A stretch of DNA of 59,139 bases from Candidatus Omnitrophota bacterium (GCA_016209275.1 JACQWM010000043.1:1-59139); one strand, 5' to 3'; shown: positions 1-8,522, counted from the stretch's first letter. Translations and numbers: made by a program. Notes: generated from the letters alone by a model not told the origin.

Positions 1-2
1 AC

Positions 3-401
3 CTTCGACCTCTCTATGATGCGCTGTATGAGATGATGGAATTCGATATGGTCCAGCGATACATCAACCGCGGCATTATTGAGGTGGCTCCGCTGGCCTT
101 TATGCGTGGCCGAACGCTTAACGACGCCTTTATTATTCTCGATGAGGCGCAAAACACCACGAATGAACAAATGAAGATGTTCCTCACCCGGCTTGGCTTT
201 GACTCCAAGGCGGTCATCACCGGCGATGTCACACAGATTGACTTGCCCAGCGATAAACCATCCGGCCTCATTCAAGCCGAGCAATTGCTCTCCAATATTC
301 CCGGGATCAACATCTCGTTCTTCAGCGGCCAGGATGTCGTGCGCCATGAGCTGGTCCAGTCGATCATCCAGGCGTACGAGCAGAACAATCATAAGAAGTG
401 A
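3..401 (+). CDS. phoH: PhoH-like ATPase, C-terminal part (5' end cut by window)
   Basis: The reading frame is open from the first bases of the window and ends at TGA 399-401, so only about 132 C-terminal residues are present. They carry the PhoH-family hallmarks: [11 protein letters not shown] near the window edge, the [13 protein letters not shown] segment, a Walker B-like IILDEAQN and the sensor stretch [12 protein letters not shown]. PhoH/PhoL proteins are cytoplasmic P-loop NTPases linked to RNA metabolism. The order phoH-ybeY is common in bacteria and supports a role with the RNase YbeY in rRNA processing. The P-loop itself lies outside the window. The first ATG inside the window (33) is internal and not the start. 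The stop codon abuts a short tandem repeat. Confidence 0.93.
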   Translation, partial: LRPLYDALYEMMEFDMVQRYINRGIIEVAPLAFMRGRTLNDAFIILDEAQNTTNEQMKMFLTRLGFDSKAVITGDVTQIDLPSDKPSGLIQAEQLLSNIPGINISFFSGQDVVRHELVQSIIQAYEQNNHKK

Positions 402-433
402 GTGATTAAGTGATTAGGTGATTAAGTGATTGG
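402..433 (+). repeat. Tandem GTGATTAR word repeat between phoH and ybeY
   Basis: Four consecutive 8-base units (GTGATTAA, GTGATTAG, GTGATTAA, GTGATTGG) run from directly after the phoH stop codon. No function is visible. It belongs to the short word-like repeats seen at many gene borders in this window. Confidence 0.8.
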
Positions 434-461
434 ATGATGGGAGCTTTACGTTCGTCGAGCT

Positions 462-890
462 ATGAAGATCATCGTGTTCAACGCGCAACAAAAATTTCCG
501 GTCAATTCGCGCGCTATGATCAGACTCCTCCGATGTGCGATCCGTATGTTGAAGATCGTAACGCCGGGGGTGCTCGAGGTGACGTTCCTCAGCCCGCAGC
601 GGATGCGCGCGGTGAACCGAAAAGCGCTGCACCACGACTGCGTGACCGACGTGATCAGTTTTCGGTATCAGGATGAGCCGGTGGCCGGAGAAATCTTCGT
701 CGCCCCTTCCGAGGCGCATCGGTATGCCAAGGAGCACGGCATTCCGTATGAGCAGGAACTCGCGCGGTATGTGCTCCATGGCTTGCTGCATTGGCTTGGA
801 CATGATGACCGCACGCCCGCTCAACAGCGAACGATGCGAATGATGGAAGACCGATTGCTCACCCGGTGCGATGGGAATTCACACGGCTGA
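462..890 (+). CDS. ybeY: Endoribonuclease YbeY (rRNA maturation factor)
   Basis: A 142-residue protein of normal YbeY length. YbeY is a metal-dependent single-strand endoribonuclease used in 16S rRNA 3' maturation and 70S ribosome quality control. The family region with DVISFRY (63-69) precedes the metal site HGLLHWLGHDD (106-116). In the canonical pattern HGxLHLxGYDH the ligands are three histidines. Here H106 and H110 are kept, but the third position is D116, with an extra histidine at 114. Asp can also bind zinc, so this may be a tolerated substitution. It lies downstream of phoH as in many bacteria, and its last 20 bases overlap recO. ATG 462 is preceded by only weak Shine-Dalgarno sequence (GAGC). 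Confidence 0.93.
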   Translation: MKIIVFNAQQKFPVNSRAMIRLLRCAIRMLKIVTPGVLEVTFLSPQRMRAVNRKALHHDCVTDVISFRYQDEPVAGEIFVAPSEAHRYAKEHGIPYEQELARYVLHGLLHWLGHDDRTPAQQRTMRMMEDRLLTRCDGNSHG

Positions 891-1596
891 CGCCATTGTC
901 CTTCGGCGCTATCCGTTCCGAGAGACGAGTGTCACTTTAAGTTGCTTGACGGATCAATTCGGCAAACTCAAAGGGCTCGTCAAAGGGCTGCGCGCGCAGC
1001 CGAATCGGTATCGTAGCGCAATGGAGCCGATGACGATTAACCGCATCGTCTTCTATGACACGCGCACGAGCCAGCTCCACTTGATCAGCCAGTGCGAGCT
1101 GCTTTCACCACTCACAGAGCTGCAGCGCGATTTGGACACGACGCGGTTAGCCGCACTCTTTCTGGAGCTCGCAGATACGGTGACACCGCTTGAGCATCCA
1201 GAGCCGGCTCTATATTCCTTGCTGAAACATTCGCTGGAGCATTTGGCCCTCGGGGTGGGACAGCCGGAGGGCCTCCGTCTTCATTTTATCGTGCGGCTCT
1301 TGAAGCTGGCCGGGTTTCATCCGCAATTGACCGAGTGCGCGAGCTGCCAGACGTCGGTCTCCTCCGGAGGGTTTTGGAGCGCTCGGGAAGGCGGCTTCCT
1401 ATGTCCCCGGTGCTTGTATCATGATCCGCGGGCCGAGGCAGTGACGCCAGAACTCTTGGGCGTGCTGACGACATTGTCCGAGGCTGATCAGCCCCCACTG
1501 CTGGATCCACTGTTGATGCCAGCACTCAACACCCGCATCGACGACTTCCTCCGCTGGCGCCTCGACCGACCGTTGAAAACATTGGTGTCACCATGA
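871..1596 (+). CDS. recO: DNA repair protein RecO
   Basis: A 241-residue RecO. The protein acts in the RecF(O)R pathway, annealing strands and helping load RecA onto SSB-coated gaps. The N-terminal OB-fold starts with TADAIVLRRYPFRETS, followed by the FGKLKGLVKGLRA signature (residues 30-42). The C-terminal helical domain carries a zinc site with two CxxC pairs (C156/C159 and C178/C181), as in Deinococcus-type RecO. Start ATG 871 overlaps ybeY by 20 bases, suggesting coupled translation. A long structured intergenic element follows the stop. Confidence 0.93.
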   Translation: MGIHTADAIVLRRYPFRETSVTLSCLTDQFGKLKGLVKGLRAQPNRYRSAMEPMTINRIVFYDTRTSQLHLISQCELLSPLTELQRDLDTTRLAALFLELADTVTPLEHPEPALYSLLKHSLEHLALGVGQPEGLRLHFIVRLLKLAGFHPQLTECASCQTSVSSGGFWSAREGGFLCPRCLYHDPRAEAVTPELLGVLTTLSEADQPPLLDPLLMPALNTRIDDFLRWRLDRPLKTLVSP

Positions 1597-1614
1597 AATT
1601 TCTGGAAGTTCATC

Positions 1615-1788
1615 GGGCCCCCGCCAGCCCGGCGAGCGGATGTGCGAGCTCAGCGAGCCGGCAGCGAATGCTGTCAAGCTGCGGCCACCTGTTCGATCGC
1701 GCCCCAGCCGGGCGCGGAGTTGGTGGCCGCTTCGCTGCAAGGCGAGCGCCCGGAGCGAGCACTGAGCGAGCGGGCTGGGTGGGGGCCC
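1615..1788. repeat. GC-rich multi-stem palindromic element between recO and glyQ
   Basis: The gap 1597-1801 contains no convincing gene; it is filled by nested inverted repeats. An outer stem pairs 1615-1631 with 1771-1788 (GGGCCCCC against GGGGGCCC at the ends). An inner long hairpin at 1681-1730 has two perfect stems, GCGGCCACC/GGTGGCCGC and CGCGCCC/GGGCGCG, around a five-base loop. A further pairing joins GCTCAG near 1648 to CTGAGC near 1762. Bases 1754-1778 recur exactly, inverted, at 56260-56284. It could be a mobile palindromic repeat (REP/BIME-like) or a structured RNA ahead of glyQ. Which of these it is cannot be told from one copy. Confidence 0.7.
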
Positions 1789-1801
1789 GAGGTTAGGCGA
1801 A

Positions 1802-2662
1802 ATGCAGCTACAACAGTTGATTCGGACGTTGGATACGTTTTGGGAGCAGCGCGGATGCGTGATCGTGCAGCCATATGACATGGAGATGGGGGCAGGGACG
1901 TTTCATCCGGCGACGTTCTTCGGGGCACTCGGGCCTCAGCCGTGGCGCGCGGCGTATGTGCAGCCCTCACGGCGTCCTACCGACGGACGCTATGGGGAGA
2001 ATCCGCTGCGCATGCAGCGCTACTACCAGTATCAGGTGATCCTCAAGCCGACACCGGATAACGTGCAGCAGCTGTATCTTGAGAGCCTTCGCCGCTGCGG
2101 GATCAAGCTGGAAGATCATGATGTGCGCTTTGTCCAAGATGACTGGGAATCGCCGACGCTGGGTGCGTGGGGCTTAGGCTGGGAAGTCTGGATGGATAGC
2201 TTAGAAGTCACGCAGTTTACCTACTTCCAACAAATCGGCGGTTTGGATCTGGATCACATCTCCTGCGAGATCACGTATGGGCTGGAGCGCATCGCGATGT
2301 ATGCGCAAAAGACGGCGGATGTGTATCAGCTCGCCTACGGCCCGGGCAAAAGTTACGGCGAGTTGCATCTTGCGTTAGAAAAAGAACACTCCGACTACAA
2401 CTTCAATCACGCCGATATCGAGCTGCACCGGTTGTGGTTTGATAGCTACGAGAAAGATGCGAAGCGGCTCCTCGCGGAGAAGCTCGTGCTGCCGGCGTAC
2501 GAGCAGTTGCTGCACTGCAGCCATACGTTCAACATGCTCGATGCCCGCGGGGCCATCAGCCAGTCCGACCGTCCTCGTTTCGTGCTTCGCATCCGAACCT
2601 TAGCCAAGCGCTGTGCAGAACTCTATTTGGAACGTCAAAATGCCAAAATTGAAGCACGCTAA
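1802..2662 (+). CDS. glyQ: Glycyl-tRNA synthetase alpha subunit
   Basis: A 286-residue class II synthetase catalytic subunit of the bacterial alpha2beta2 GlyRS. It forms glycyl-adenylate and charges tRNA-Gly together with GlyS. Family-defining stretches include [17 protein letters not shown] near residue 23, [16 protein letters not shown] and [16 protein letters not shown]. Length matches the family (about 290). GAGG lies about 10 bases before ATG 1802. glyS follows directly, and the 3' end of glyQ touches a repeat arm that runs into glyS. Having the two-subunit enzyme rather than the single-chain archaeal/eukaryotic type fits a PVC or proteobacteria-like lineage. Confidence 0.97.
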   Translation: MQLQQLIRTLDTFWEQRGCVIVQPYDMEMGAGTFHPATFFGALGPQPWRAAYVQPSRRPTDGRYGENPLRMQRYYQYQVILKPTPDNVQQLYLESLRRCGIKLEDHDVRFVQDDWESPTLGAWGLGWEVWMDSLEVTQFTYFQQIGGLDLDHISCEITYGLERIAMYAQKTADVYQLAYGPGKSYGELHLALEKEHSDYNFNHADIELHRLWFDSYEKDAKRLLAEKLVLPAYEQLLHCSHTFNMLDARGAISQSDRPRFVLRIRTLAKRCAELYLERQNAKIEAR

Positions 2663-2664
2663 GA

Positions 2665-2729
2665 GCTGGAAGCTAAGAGCCGGGAGCAAAAACGCTGTGA
2701 CCACTAGCTCCCAGCTCCCAGCTTCTAGC
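2665..2729. repeat. Imperfect inverted repeat spanning the glyQ/glyS junction
   Basis: Arms 2665-2687 and 2707-2729 are 23 bases each and pair with about four mismatches; both are built from AGCT/GGGAGC words. The loop holds the likely GTG start of glyS (2697). The right arm is read as the first codons of glyS, giving the residues SSQLPASSR. Confidence 0.78.
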
Positions 2730-4796
2730 CGCGTCTCAGATCTGTTATTCGAGATCGGGACTGAAGAACTGCCAGCCGCGTATCTGCCAGGTCTCATCGA
2801 TCAGCTCAGGGTCGAGGCTGAAAAACTTTTACAGGCGAACCGTCTGGCGTTTCAGAAAGTGGAAACATTTGGCGCGCCGCGGCGACTCGTCCTTGTTGTC
2901 TTGGGACTGGATGCCGTGCAGCGTCGGCCGGCCGAGGAAATCCGCGGGCCATCCAAACAAGCCGCGTACGACAAAGACGGTAAGCCCACGCCGGCCCTTC
3001 TTGGGTTTCTCAAGTCACGCGGCGGGGCGCTCAGCGATGTGAAGCTCGTGTCCTCTGAGAAAGGCGAATACGTCTTTTTCCTCAAGTCCTCCAGCACGAC
3101 GCCAACGCCGCAGGTCCTCTCAACACTCCTGCCTCAGCTCGTGACGGCGTTGCGCGCGCCCAAAACCATGCGGTGGGATGCAAGCTCCCTGCGATTTGCT
3201 CGGCCCATCCGCTGGACGTTTGCGCTGTATGGCACGACGCCTATTCGCTATCAGCTCGGGCGTCTTTCCAGCACCCCGTCGCGCACGATGGTGGGGTTGC
3301 CAACGCAGCCCAAAGCCGTCACGGTCAAATCTCATGACGCCTACCACCGAGCCTTGAAACAGGCCGGGATTGTTTTGGATCACGCTGAGCGGCGCCGCGT
3401 CATTGAGCAAAAAGTCACACGGATGGCGGCTGCCTCAAAAGGGAAGACCGCCCCCGAAATGCTCACCTACGGTTTGCTCGATGAGGTCACGCATTTAGTT
3501 GAGTGCCCTATCGAACTCTCCGGCCGATTCGATCCCAAATATCTGGTACTGCCTCGTGAAGTGCTCCTCGCCAGCATGGCCAAACATCAGCGCGTCTTTG
3601 CCGTTGAGTCAGGCGGGAAGCTGCAGCCGACTTGCATCGCGATTCTTGAAGGCAAGCCCGGCAAGCCCGCCGAGGTGCGAGCGGTCATCGAGCGCATCTT
3701 GAATGCGCGCCTGGCCGATAGCCTCCTCGTCCTCAAGGAAGATCGCGAGCATCTGCCGCTGGAGCACATGGCGAAGCGGCTCTCCGGCGTGACCTTTCAT
3801 GAAAAGATCGGCACCATGGCGCAGAAGAGCGAGCGACTGGAGACATTGAGCGAAACACTGGCCCAGGCGTGGGATCTTGATACCGAGGAACGTCTGCAGC
3901 TACGCCGTGCGTGTGTACTGGCCAAAGCCGATTTAGTGAGCACGATGGTGAAAGAGTTTCCAACGCTGCAAGGGGTCATCGGCAAATATTACGCGCTGGA
4001 CTCCGGCGAGTCACCGGCTACTGCGACGGCGATCGAAGAGCATTATCTGCCGTTGGCGGAGAAAGCGCCGAAGACGCTGATCGGCAGCGCCTTATCGATC
4101 ATCGACAAGCTCGACACGCTGACGAGTTACTTTGCCATTGGCATTATGCCGACTGGTGACCAAGATCCGTTTGGGCTGCGCCGTGCCGCGCAGGGCATTG
4201 TGGAAGTCGCGTGGAACGTTCGTCGCCCGTTTCCGTTCGCGCGTCTTCGCGTTGGCGAACCTGTGCGGCGATATCTCTTGGAGCGGTTGTTCACCTTTGC
4301 CTGGCCAGCGCCGTCGCCTTCAGCCGATTGCATCCAAGCGGTGCTCGCCAGTCCCTGCGAGGATTTGGTTGATGCGATGGATCGCATCCATACGCTGCAG
4401 CGGCTCCACCAGCGCCGCTCAGCGTTGCTCAAAGCCGCGAAAGTGGTTGAACGGACCAGGAACATTTTGGTCGGAACTCGTGATGGCGGGAAGGGCATCA
4501 ACCAAGCGTTATTTCAGGAGCCGCTCGAAAAAGCATTGTGGAGCTGTTACACCAGCTCCAAAGCTCGCATCGAGCAACTGATCCACCGACGCTCCTATGC
4601 GGATGCGACCGCAGCCTACGGCGAGACGTTTTTCGACCCGATCCACGAGTTCTTTGACAAGGTGATGGTGAACGTCGACGATGAGCAAATCCGCACGAAT
4701 CGTCAGGCGTTGATGCGGGCCATCAATGTGTTGTATACTGCTCGGGTTGCCGACCTCTCCAAATTGACCATTCTGCAACAACAACCGAAGGAGTAA
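2697..4796 (+). CDS. glyS: Glycyl-tRNA synthetase beta subunit
   Basis: From GTG 2697 the product is 699 residues, close to the usual 690. The frame is open further upstream (ATG 2613 or 2640), but that would overlap glyQ and give a tail the family lacks. Recognisable segments are DLLFEIGTEELPAAYLPG near the N-terminus, SLRFARPIRW, the HD-like and GlyS core motifs GVTFHEKIGTMAQKSERL and DPFGLRRAA, and a C-terminal anticodon-binding DALR-like region. GlyS recognises tRNA-Gly and is essential for the activity of GlyQ. The first dozen residues come from an inverted repeat, and the conserved protein begins only at about residue 14. GGGAGC in the left repeat arm could act as Shine-Dalgarno. Confidence 0.94.
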   Translation: MTTSSQLPASSRVSDLLFEIGTEELPAAYLPGLIDQLRVEAEKLLQANRLAFQKVETFGAPRRLVLVVLGLDAVQRRPAEEIRGPSKQAAYDKDGKPTPALLGFLKSRGGALSDVKLVSSEKGEYVFFLKSSSTTPTPQVLSTLLPQLVTALRAPKTMRWDASSLRFARPIRWTFALYGTTPIRYQLGRLSSTPSRTMVGLPTQPKAVTVKSHDAYHRALKQAGIVLDHAERRRVIEQKVTRMAAASKGKTAPEMLTYGLLDEVTHLVECPIELSGRFDPKYLVLPREVLLASMAKHQRVFAVESGGKLQPTCIAILEGKPGKPAEVRAVIERILNARLADSLLVLKEDREHLPLEHMAKRLSGVTFHEKIGTMAQKSERLETLSETLAQAWDLDTEERLQLRRACVLAKADLVSTMVKEFPTLQGVIGKYYALDSGESPATATAIEEHYLPLAEKAPKTLIGSALSIIDKLDTLTSYFAIGIMPTGDQDPFGLRRAAQGIVEVAWNVRRPFPFARLRVGEPVRRYLLERLFTFAWPAPSPSADCIQAVLASPCEDLVDAMDRIHTLQRLHQRRSALLKAAKVVERTRNILVGTRDGGKGINQALFQEPLEKALWSCYTSSKARIEQLIHRRSYADATAAYGETFFDPIHEFFDKVMVNVDDEQIRTNRQALMRAINVLYTARVADLSKLTILQQQPKE

Positions 4797-4799
4797 GTC

Positions 4800-7505
4800 A
4801 TGAAACGACGCACGGCCACGCTCGCCAAACCCGCCAGCGCGTCAGCGCGCACCGGCCGCAATGGCGCTCAGAAACAGACGTCCATCTATCGCTTTGGCGG
4901 CGGCCGGGCTGATGGCAGCGCCGAGATGAAGAAGCTGCTCGGCGGCAAGGGGGCGAACCTGGCCGAAATGACGAACCTCGGCGTGCCGGTGCCGCCGGGA
5001 TTCACCATCACCACCGACGTCTGCCGCCAATTTTACGAGTTGGGCGGACGGTGGCCGAAGGGGCTGGAGCACGAGTTAGCGCAGAGACTGAAATGGCTGG
5101 AAGGCGTGACGAAGAAAGGGTTTGGCGACCCCAAGAATCCGCTGCTGGTTTCCGTGCGGTCAGGGGCGGCGGTGTCCATGCCTGGGATGATGGACACGAT
5201 TCTCAACCTGGGGTTGAACACGCAGACCGTCCATGGCCTCGTGGTGAAAACCGAGAATCCTCGGTTCGTGTTCGACGCCTACCGCCGCTTCATCCAGATG
5301 TACGGCGATGTCGTCTTAGAAGTGGAGCGCAAACAATTTGAGGAGGCACTCGGCAAGCACAAGGCGACGCATGGCGTGAAGACCGATGCCGAGCTCCCCG
5401 CCGAGGCGCTCAAAGCGCTTGTCGCCGACTACAAGCAGATCGTCAAGCGCGCCAAGGGCGCCGACTTTCCCGAAGACCCGATGGAGCAGCTGCGTGGGGC
5501 GATCAACGCCGTCTTCTCCTCCTGGAATAACGAACGCGCAAAAATCTATCGCCGGCTCAACAACATCACCGGCTTAGCTGGCACCGCCGTCACCGTTCAG
5601 TCGATGGTCTTTGGCAACATGGGCAAGACCTCGCTGACCGGGGTCTGTTTTACGCGTGATCCTAGCACGGGCGAAAACGTCTTCTACGGCGAGTATCTCG
5701 TCAATGCGCAGGGCGAAGATGTCGTCGCTGGCATTCGCACACCCAAGCCGGTCGCCGAACTGAAGAAGGAATTCCCTAAGCTCTACGACCAGCTCTTCAA
5801 GGTGGGCAAGCGCCTCGAGAAGTACTTTAAGGAAGTCCAGGACCTTGAGTTCACGGTCGAAGAAGGCGTCCTCTATATGCTGCAAGCGCGCACCGGCAAG
5901 CGCACGGCGCGAGCCGCAACCACGTTTGCCACCGATTTCGTCAACGAGGGCGTGATCTCGAAAGAAGCCGCGCTCTTGCGGATCGACCCTGCGCAGATCG
6001 ACCAGCTCTTGCATCCGACGATCGATCCGAAGGCCAAACTCAGCGTGATCGCCAAAGGGCTGCCGGCGTCTCCTGGGGCTGCGGTCGGAAAAGTGGTCTT
6101 CCATGCCCGCCGAGCGGTGGAGCTTGCCGAGGCGGGCTCGCGCGTCATCTTGGTCCGCGAAGAAACATCGCCCGAGGATATCGAAGGCATGCACGCGGCC
6201 CAAGGCATCCTCACGTCACGTGGGGGAATCACAAGCCATGCAGCCGTTGTTGGACGAGGGATGGGGAAATGCTGTGTCGTAGGTTGTAGTGAGATTACCG
6301 TACATGAGGAGGAAAGTCGCTTTACCGTGGGTGATGTTGTCGTCAAGGAGCTTGACTGGATTACGCTTAACGGGACGACCGGCGAGGTCATGCTGGGCGA
6401 AGCCCCGCTGGTGGAGCCGCAGCTCACGGGCAGTTTCAAGCAGATCCTGGACTGGGCCGATGGGATCCGCCGTCTGAAGATTCGGGCCAACGCGGATACG
6501 CCGCACGATGCCACCGTGGCGCGCGATTTCGGCGCGGAGGGCATCGGATTGTGCCGCACCGAGCACATGTTCTTTGCCGAGGATCGGCTGCCGGCGGTGC
6601 GCGAAATGATCCTGGCCAAAAATGTGGCCGCGCGCAAGAAGGCGCTCGCCAAGCTGCTGCCGTTTCAGCGGGACGATTTCAAAGGCATCTTTGAGGCGAT
6701 GCGAGGGCTGCCCGTGACGATTCGCCTGCTTGATCCGCCGCTGCATGAGTTTCTGCCGGCGACCCCGGAGGATCAGGAGCGCGTGGCCAAGCAGCTGGGC
6801 ATTCCTGTCCGGCAGTTGGCGGACACCGTCAACACCCTACATGAAATCAATCCCATGCTCGGGCACCGCGGCTGCCGGCTCGGCCTGACCTATCCGGAGA
6901 TCAACGAAATGCAAGCGCAAGCCATCTTCGAGGCCACCTGTGAGCTGGCCCGCGACGGGATCAAGGTGATTCCTGAGGTCATGATCCCGCTCGTGGGTCA
7001 TCCGAATGAGTTTCGGGTTGCCAAGCGCACGATCGATGACGTGGCCAAGCACACGATGGAACGCTTTCAGATGACGTTCACCTACCTCGTCGGCACCATG
7101 ATTGAGGTGCCGCGCGCCGCGGTGGTGGCTGATGTCATTGCCCACGAGGCCGAATTCTTCAGCTTCGGCACCAATGACTTGACCCAGATGACCTTCGGCT
7201 TCTCGCGCGATGACATCGGCAAGTTCTTGCCGCACTATTTAAAGGAAGGGATCCTGCCGGCCGATCCATTCGTGAAACTCGATCAGGAGGGGGTCGGCGA
7301 GTTGATCAAGCTGGGCGTTCGCAAGGGCCGGGCCACGCGGAAGGATCTGAAGGTCGGCATCTGCGGCGAGCATGGTGGGGAGCCTTCCTCTATTGAGTTC
7401 TGCCACCGCCTGGGCTTCGACTATGTGTCCTGTTCGCCGTATCGCGTGCCCGTGGCCCGGCTGGCCGCCGCCCAAGCCGTGTTGAGAGAGAAACATAAAG
7501 GGTGA
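4800..7505 (+). CDS. ppdK: Pyruvate, phosphate dikinase
   Basis: A 901-residue PPDK that interconverts pyruvate, ATP and Pi with PEP, AMP and PPi in the cytosol. The N-terminal ATP-grasp domain starts at KLLGGKGANLAEM. The central swivelling domain has the phospho-histidine motif GGITSHAAVVGRGMG (H480), and the C-terminal PEP/pyruvate TIM barrel ends with GICGEHGGEP (C855). The start is ATG 4800, three bases after the glyS stop; glyS and ppdK are often adjacent in related genomes. Bases of about 6221-6372 use far more A/T-ending codons than the rest, although the protein stays conserved. The stop codon lies inside a GATTACACAGATT repeat. PPDK suggests PPi-linked glycolysis or gluconeogenesis. 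Confidence 0.97.
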   Translation: MKRRTATLAKPASASARTGRNGAQKQTSIYRFGGGRADGSAEMKKLLGGKGANLAEMTNLGVPVPPGFTITTDVCRQFYELGGRWPKGLEHELAQRLKWLEGVTKKGFGDPKNPLLVSVRSGAAVSMPGMMDTILNLGLNTQTVHGLVVKTENPRFVFDAYRRFIQMYGDVVLEVERKQFEEALGKHKATHGVKTDAELPAEALKALVADYKQIVKRAKGADFPEDPMEQLRGAINAVFSSWNNERAKIYRRLNNITGLAGTAVTVQSMVFGNMGKTSLTGVCFTRDPSTGENVFYGEYLVNAQGEDVVAGIRTPKPVAELKKEFPKLYDQLFKVGKRLEKYFKEVQDLEFTVEEGVLYMLQARTGKRTARAATTFATDFVNEGVISKEAALLRIDPAQIDQLLHPTIDPKAKLSVIAKGLPASPGAAVGKVVFHARRAVELAEAGSRVILVREETSPEDIEGMHAAQGILTSRGGITSHAAVVGRGMGKCCVVGCSEITVHEEESRFTVGDVVVKELDWITLNGTTGEVMLGEAPLVEPQLTGSFKQILDWADGIRRLKIRANADTPHDATVARDFGAEGIGLCRTEHMFFAEDRLPAVREMILAKNVAARKKALAKLLPFQRDDFKGIFEAMRGLPVTIRLLDPPLHEFLPATPEDQERVAKQLGIPVRQLADTVNTLHEINPMLGHRGCRLGLTYPEINEMQAQAIFEATCELARDGIKVIPEVMIPLVGHPNEFRVAKRTIDDVAKHTMERFQMTFTYLVGTMIEVPRAAVVADVIAHEAEFFSFGTNDLTQMTFGFSRDDIGKFLPHYLKEGILPADPFVKLDQEGVGELIKLGVRKGRATRKDLKVGICGEHGGEPSSIEFCHRLGFDYVSCSPYRVPVARLAAAQAVLREKHKG

Positions 7506-7586
7506 TTACACAGATTGCGAAATGCGATTACACAGATTATTAAGGCGTTTTAATCTGTGTAATCATCCTTGGAAATCTGTGTAATC
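7504..7586. repeat. Four GATTACACAGATT copies, two per orientation, between ppdK and rpoD
   Basis: GATTACACAGATT occurs at 7504-7516 and 7526-7538, and its reverse complement at 7552-7564 and 7574-7586. The inner pair forms a 14-bp hairpin stem with an 11-base loop. The first copy covers the ppdK stop codon and the last ends seven bases before the rpoD start. Related but degraded copies lie at the nadC/radC border (about 55306-55335). Confidence 0.9.
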
Positions 7587-7592
7587 ATATAT

Positions 7593-8501
7593 ATGGATCC
7601 GATTCGTTCGTACTTAAAAGATATCAAGTCCATCCCCTTGCTCAACGCCAAGCAGGAGATCGAGTTGGCGAAGAAAATCCAAAAAGGCGACGCGAGGGCC
7701 CGCCGCCAGATGACGACCGCCAACCTGCGGCTCGTGATCAATATCGCCAAGCGATACTCCCACCTCGGCGTCCCCCTCCTTGATCTCGTTGAGGAAGGCA
7801 ATCTCGGCCTCATGAAAGCGGTCACCAAGTACAATCCGAAAAAAGGCTTTCGCTTTTCCACGTATGGGGCGTGGTGGATCCGCCAATACATTACGCGGGC
7901 CATCGCCAATCAGGGCAAGACGGTTCGCATCCCGGTCTACATGACCGAGATGCTCTCGAAATTCAAGCGCGTCACCGAGGAGCTCGCGCAGAAGCTTGGC
8001 CGCAAACCCACCATCCCTGAACTGGCCAGACGGATGCGGCTGCCGGAGGAGCGCGTGGAACGGCTGCAAGAGCTGGCGAATGCGCCCCAAGCCACCTCCC
8101 TGGAAACGCCGGTCGGTGATGAGGGTGAAACCGAAATGATCGATTTGCTTCAGGATGAGCACAGCGCAACCCCCGAAGAGGACATCACGCGTTTTCTGCA
8201 GCACGAGCGCATTGATGCGCTGCTGGCGAAGCTCAATGAGCGTGAGCGGAAGATCATTCTCCTGCGCTACGGCCTCATTGATGAAATCACCCGCACGCTG
8301 GGGGAAACCGCCAAGCATTTTGGCATCACCCGCGAGCGTGTGCGCCAGATCGAAGCTGTGGCGATCCGAAAACTCCGCGCCCTCTTAGCGGCCGAAGGAG
8401 CTAAAACCCCCGCTCCGGCGGCTGCAGCGTCCGGTTCCCAAAGTTTTTCGCGCGCCACGACGCCGAAGACCAACGGCAAGCTTCGCAGGCGTTCCTCGTG
8501 A
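7593..8501 (+). CDS. rpoD: RNA polymerase primary-type sigma factor (RpoD/SigA family)
   Basis: A 302-residue group 1/2 sigma70 factor from ATG 7593; a TTG at 7569 is possible but sits in a repeat. Region 1.1 is absent. Region 1.2 begins at once with DPIRSYLKDI. Regions 2.1-2.4 follow (NLRLVINIAKRY, LDLVEEGNLGLMKAV, YGAWWIRQYITRAIA), then region 3, and region 4.2 with its helix-turn-helix ITRERVRQIEAVAIRKLR. The last 28 residues are Ala/Pro/Ser-rich and divergent. Lack of region 1.1 and the short length also fit an RpoS-like group 2 factor. A housekeeping role is plausible because the promoters seen in this window are of consensus sigma70 type. Confidence 0.93.
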   Translation: MDPIRSYLKDIKSIPLLNAKQEIELAKKIQKGDARARRQMTTANLRLVINIAKRYSHLGVPLLDLVEEGNLGLMKAVTKYNPKKGFRFSTYGAWWIRQYITRAIANQGKTVRIPVYMTEMLSKFKRVTEELAQKLGRKPTIPELARRMRLPEERVERLQELANAPQATSLETPVGDEGETEMIDLLQDEHSATPEEDITRFLQHERIDALLAKLNERERKIILLRYGLIDEITRTLGETAKHFGITRERVRQIEAVAIRKLRALLAAEGAKTPAPAAAASGSQSFSRATTPKTNGKLRRRSS

Positions 8502-8522
8502 TTCCAACATCCTATGTCTTAT

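Noticed and set aside
1593-1796. Small plus-strand frame between recO and glyQ
   Set aside because: The residues come from nested inverted repeats; composition is Ala/Arg/Gly/Ser only, and no ribosome site precedes it.
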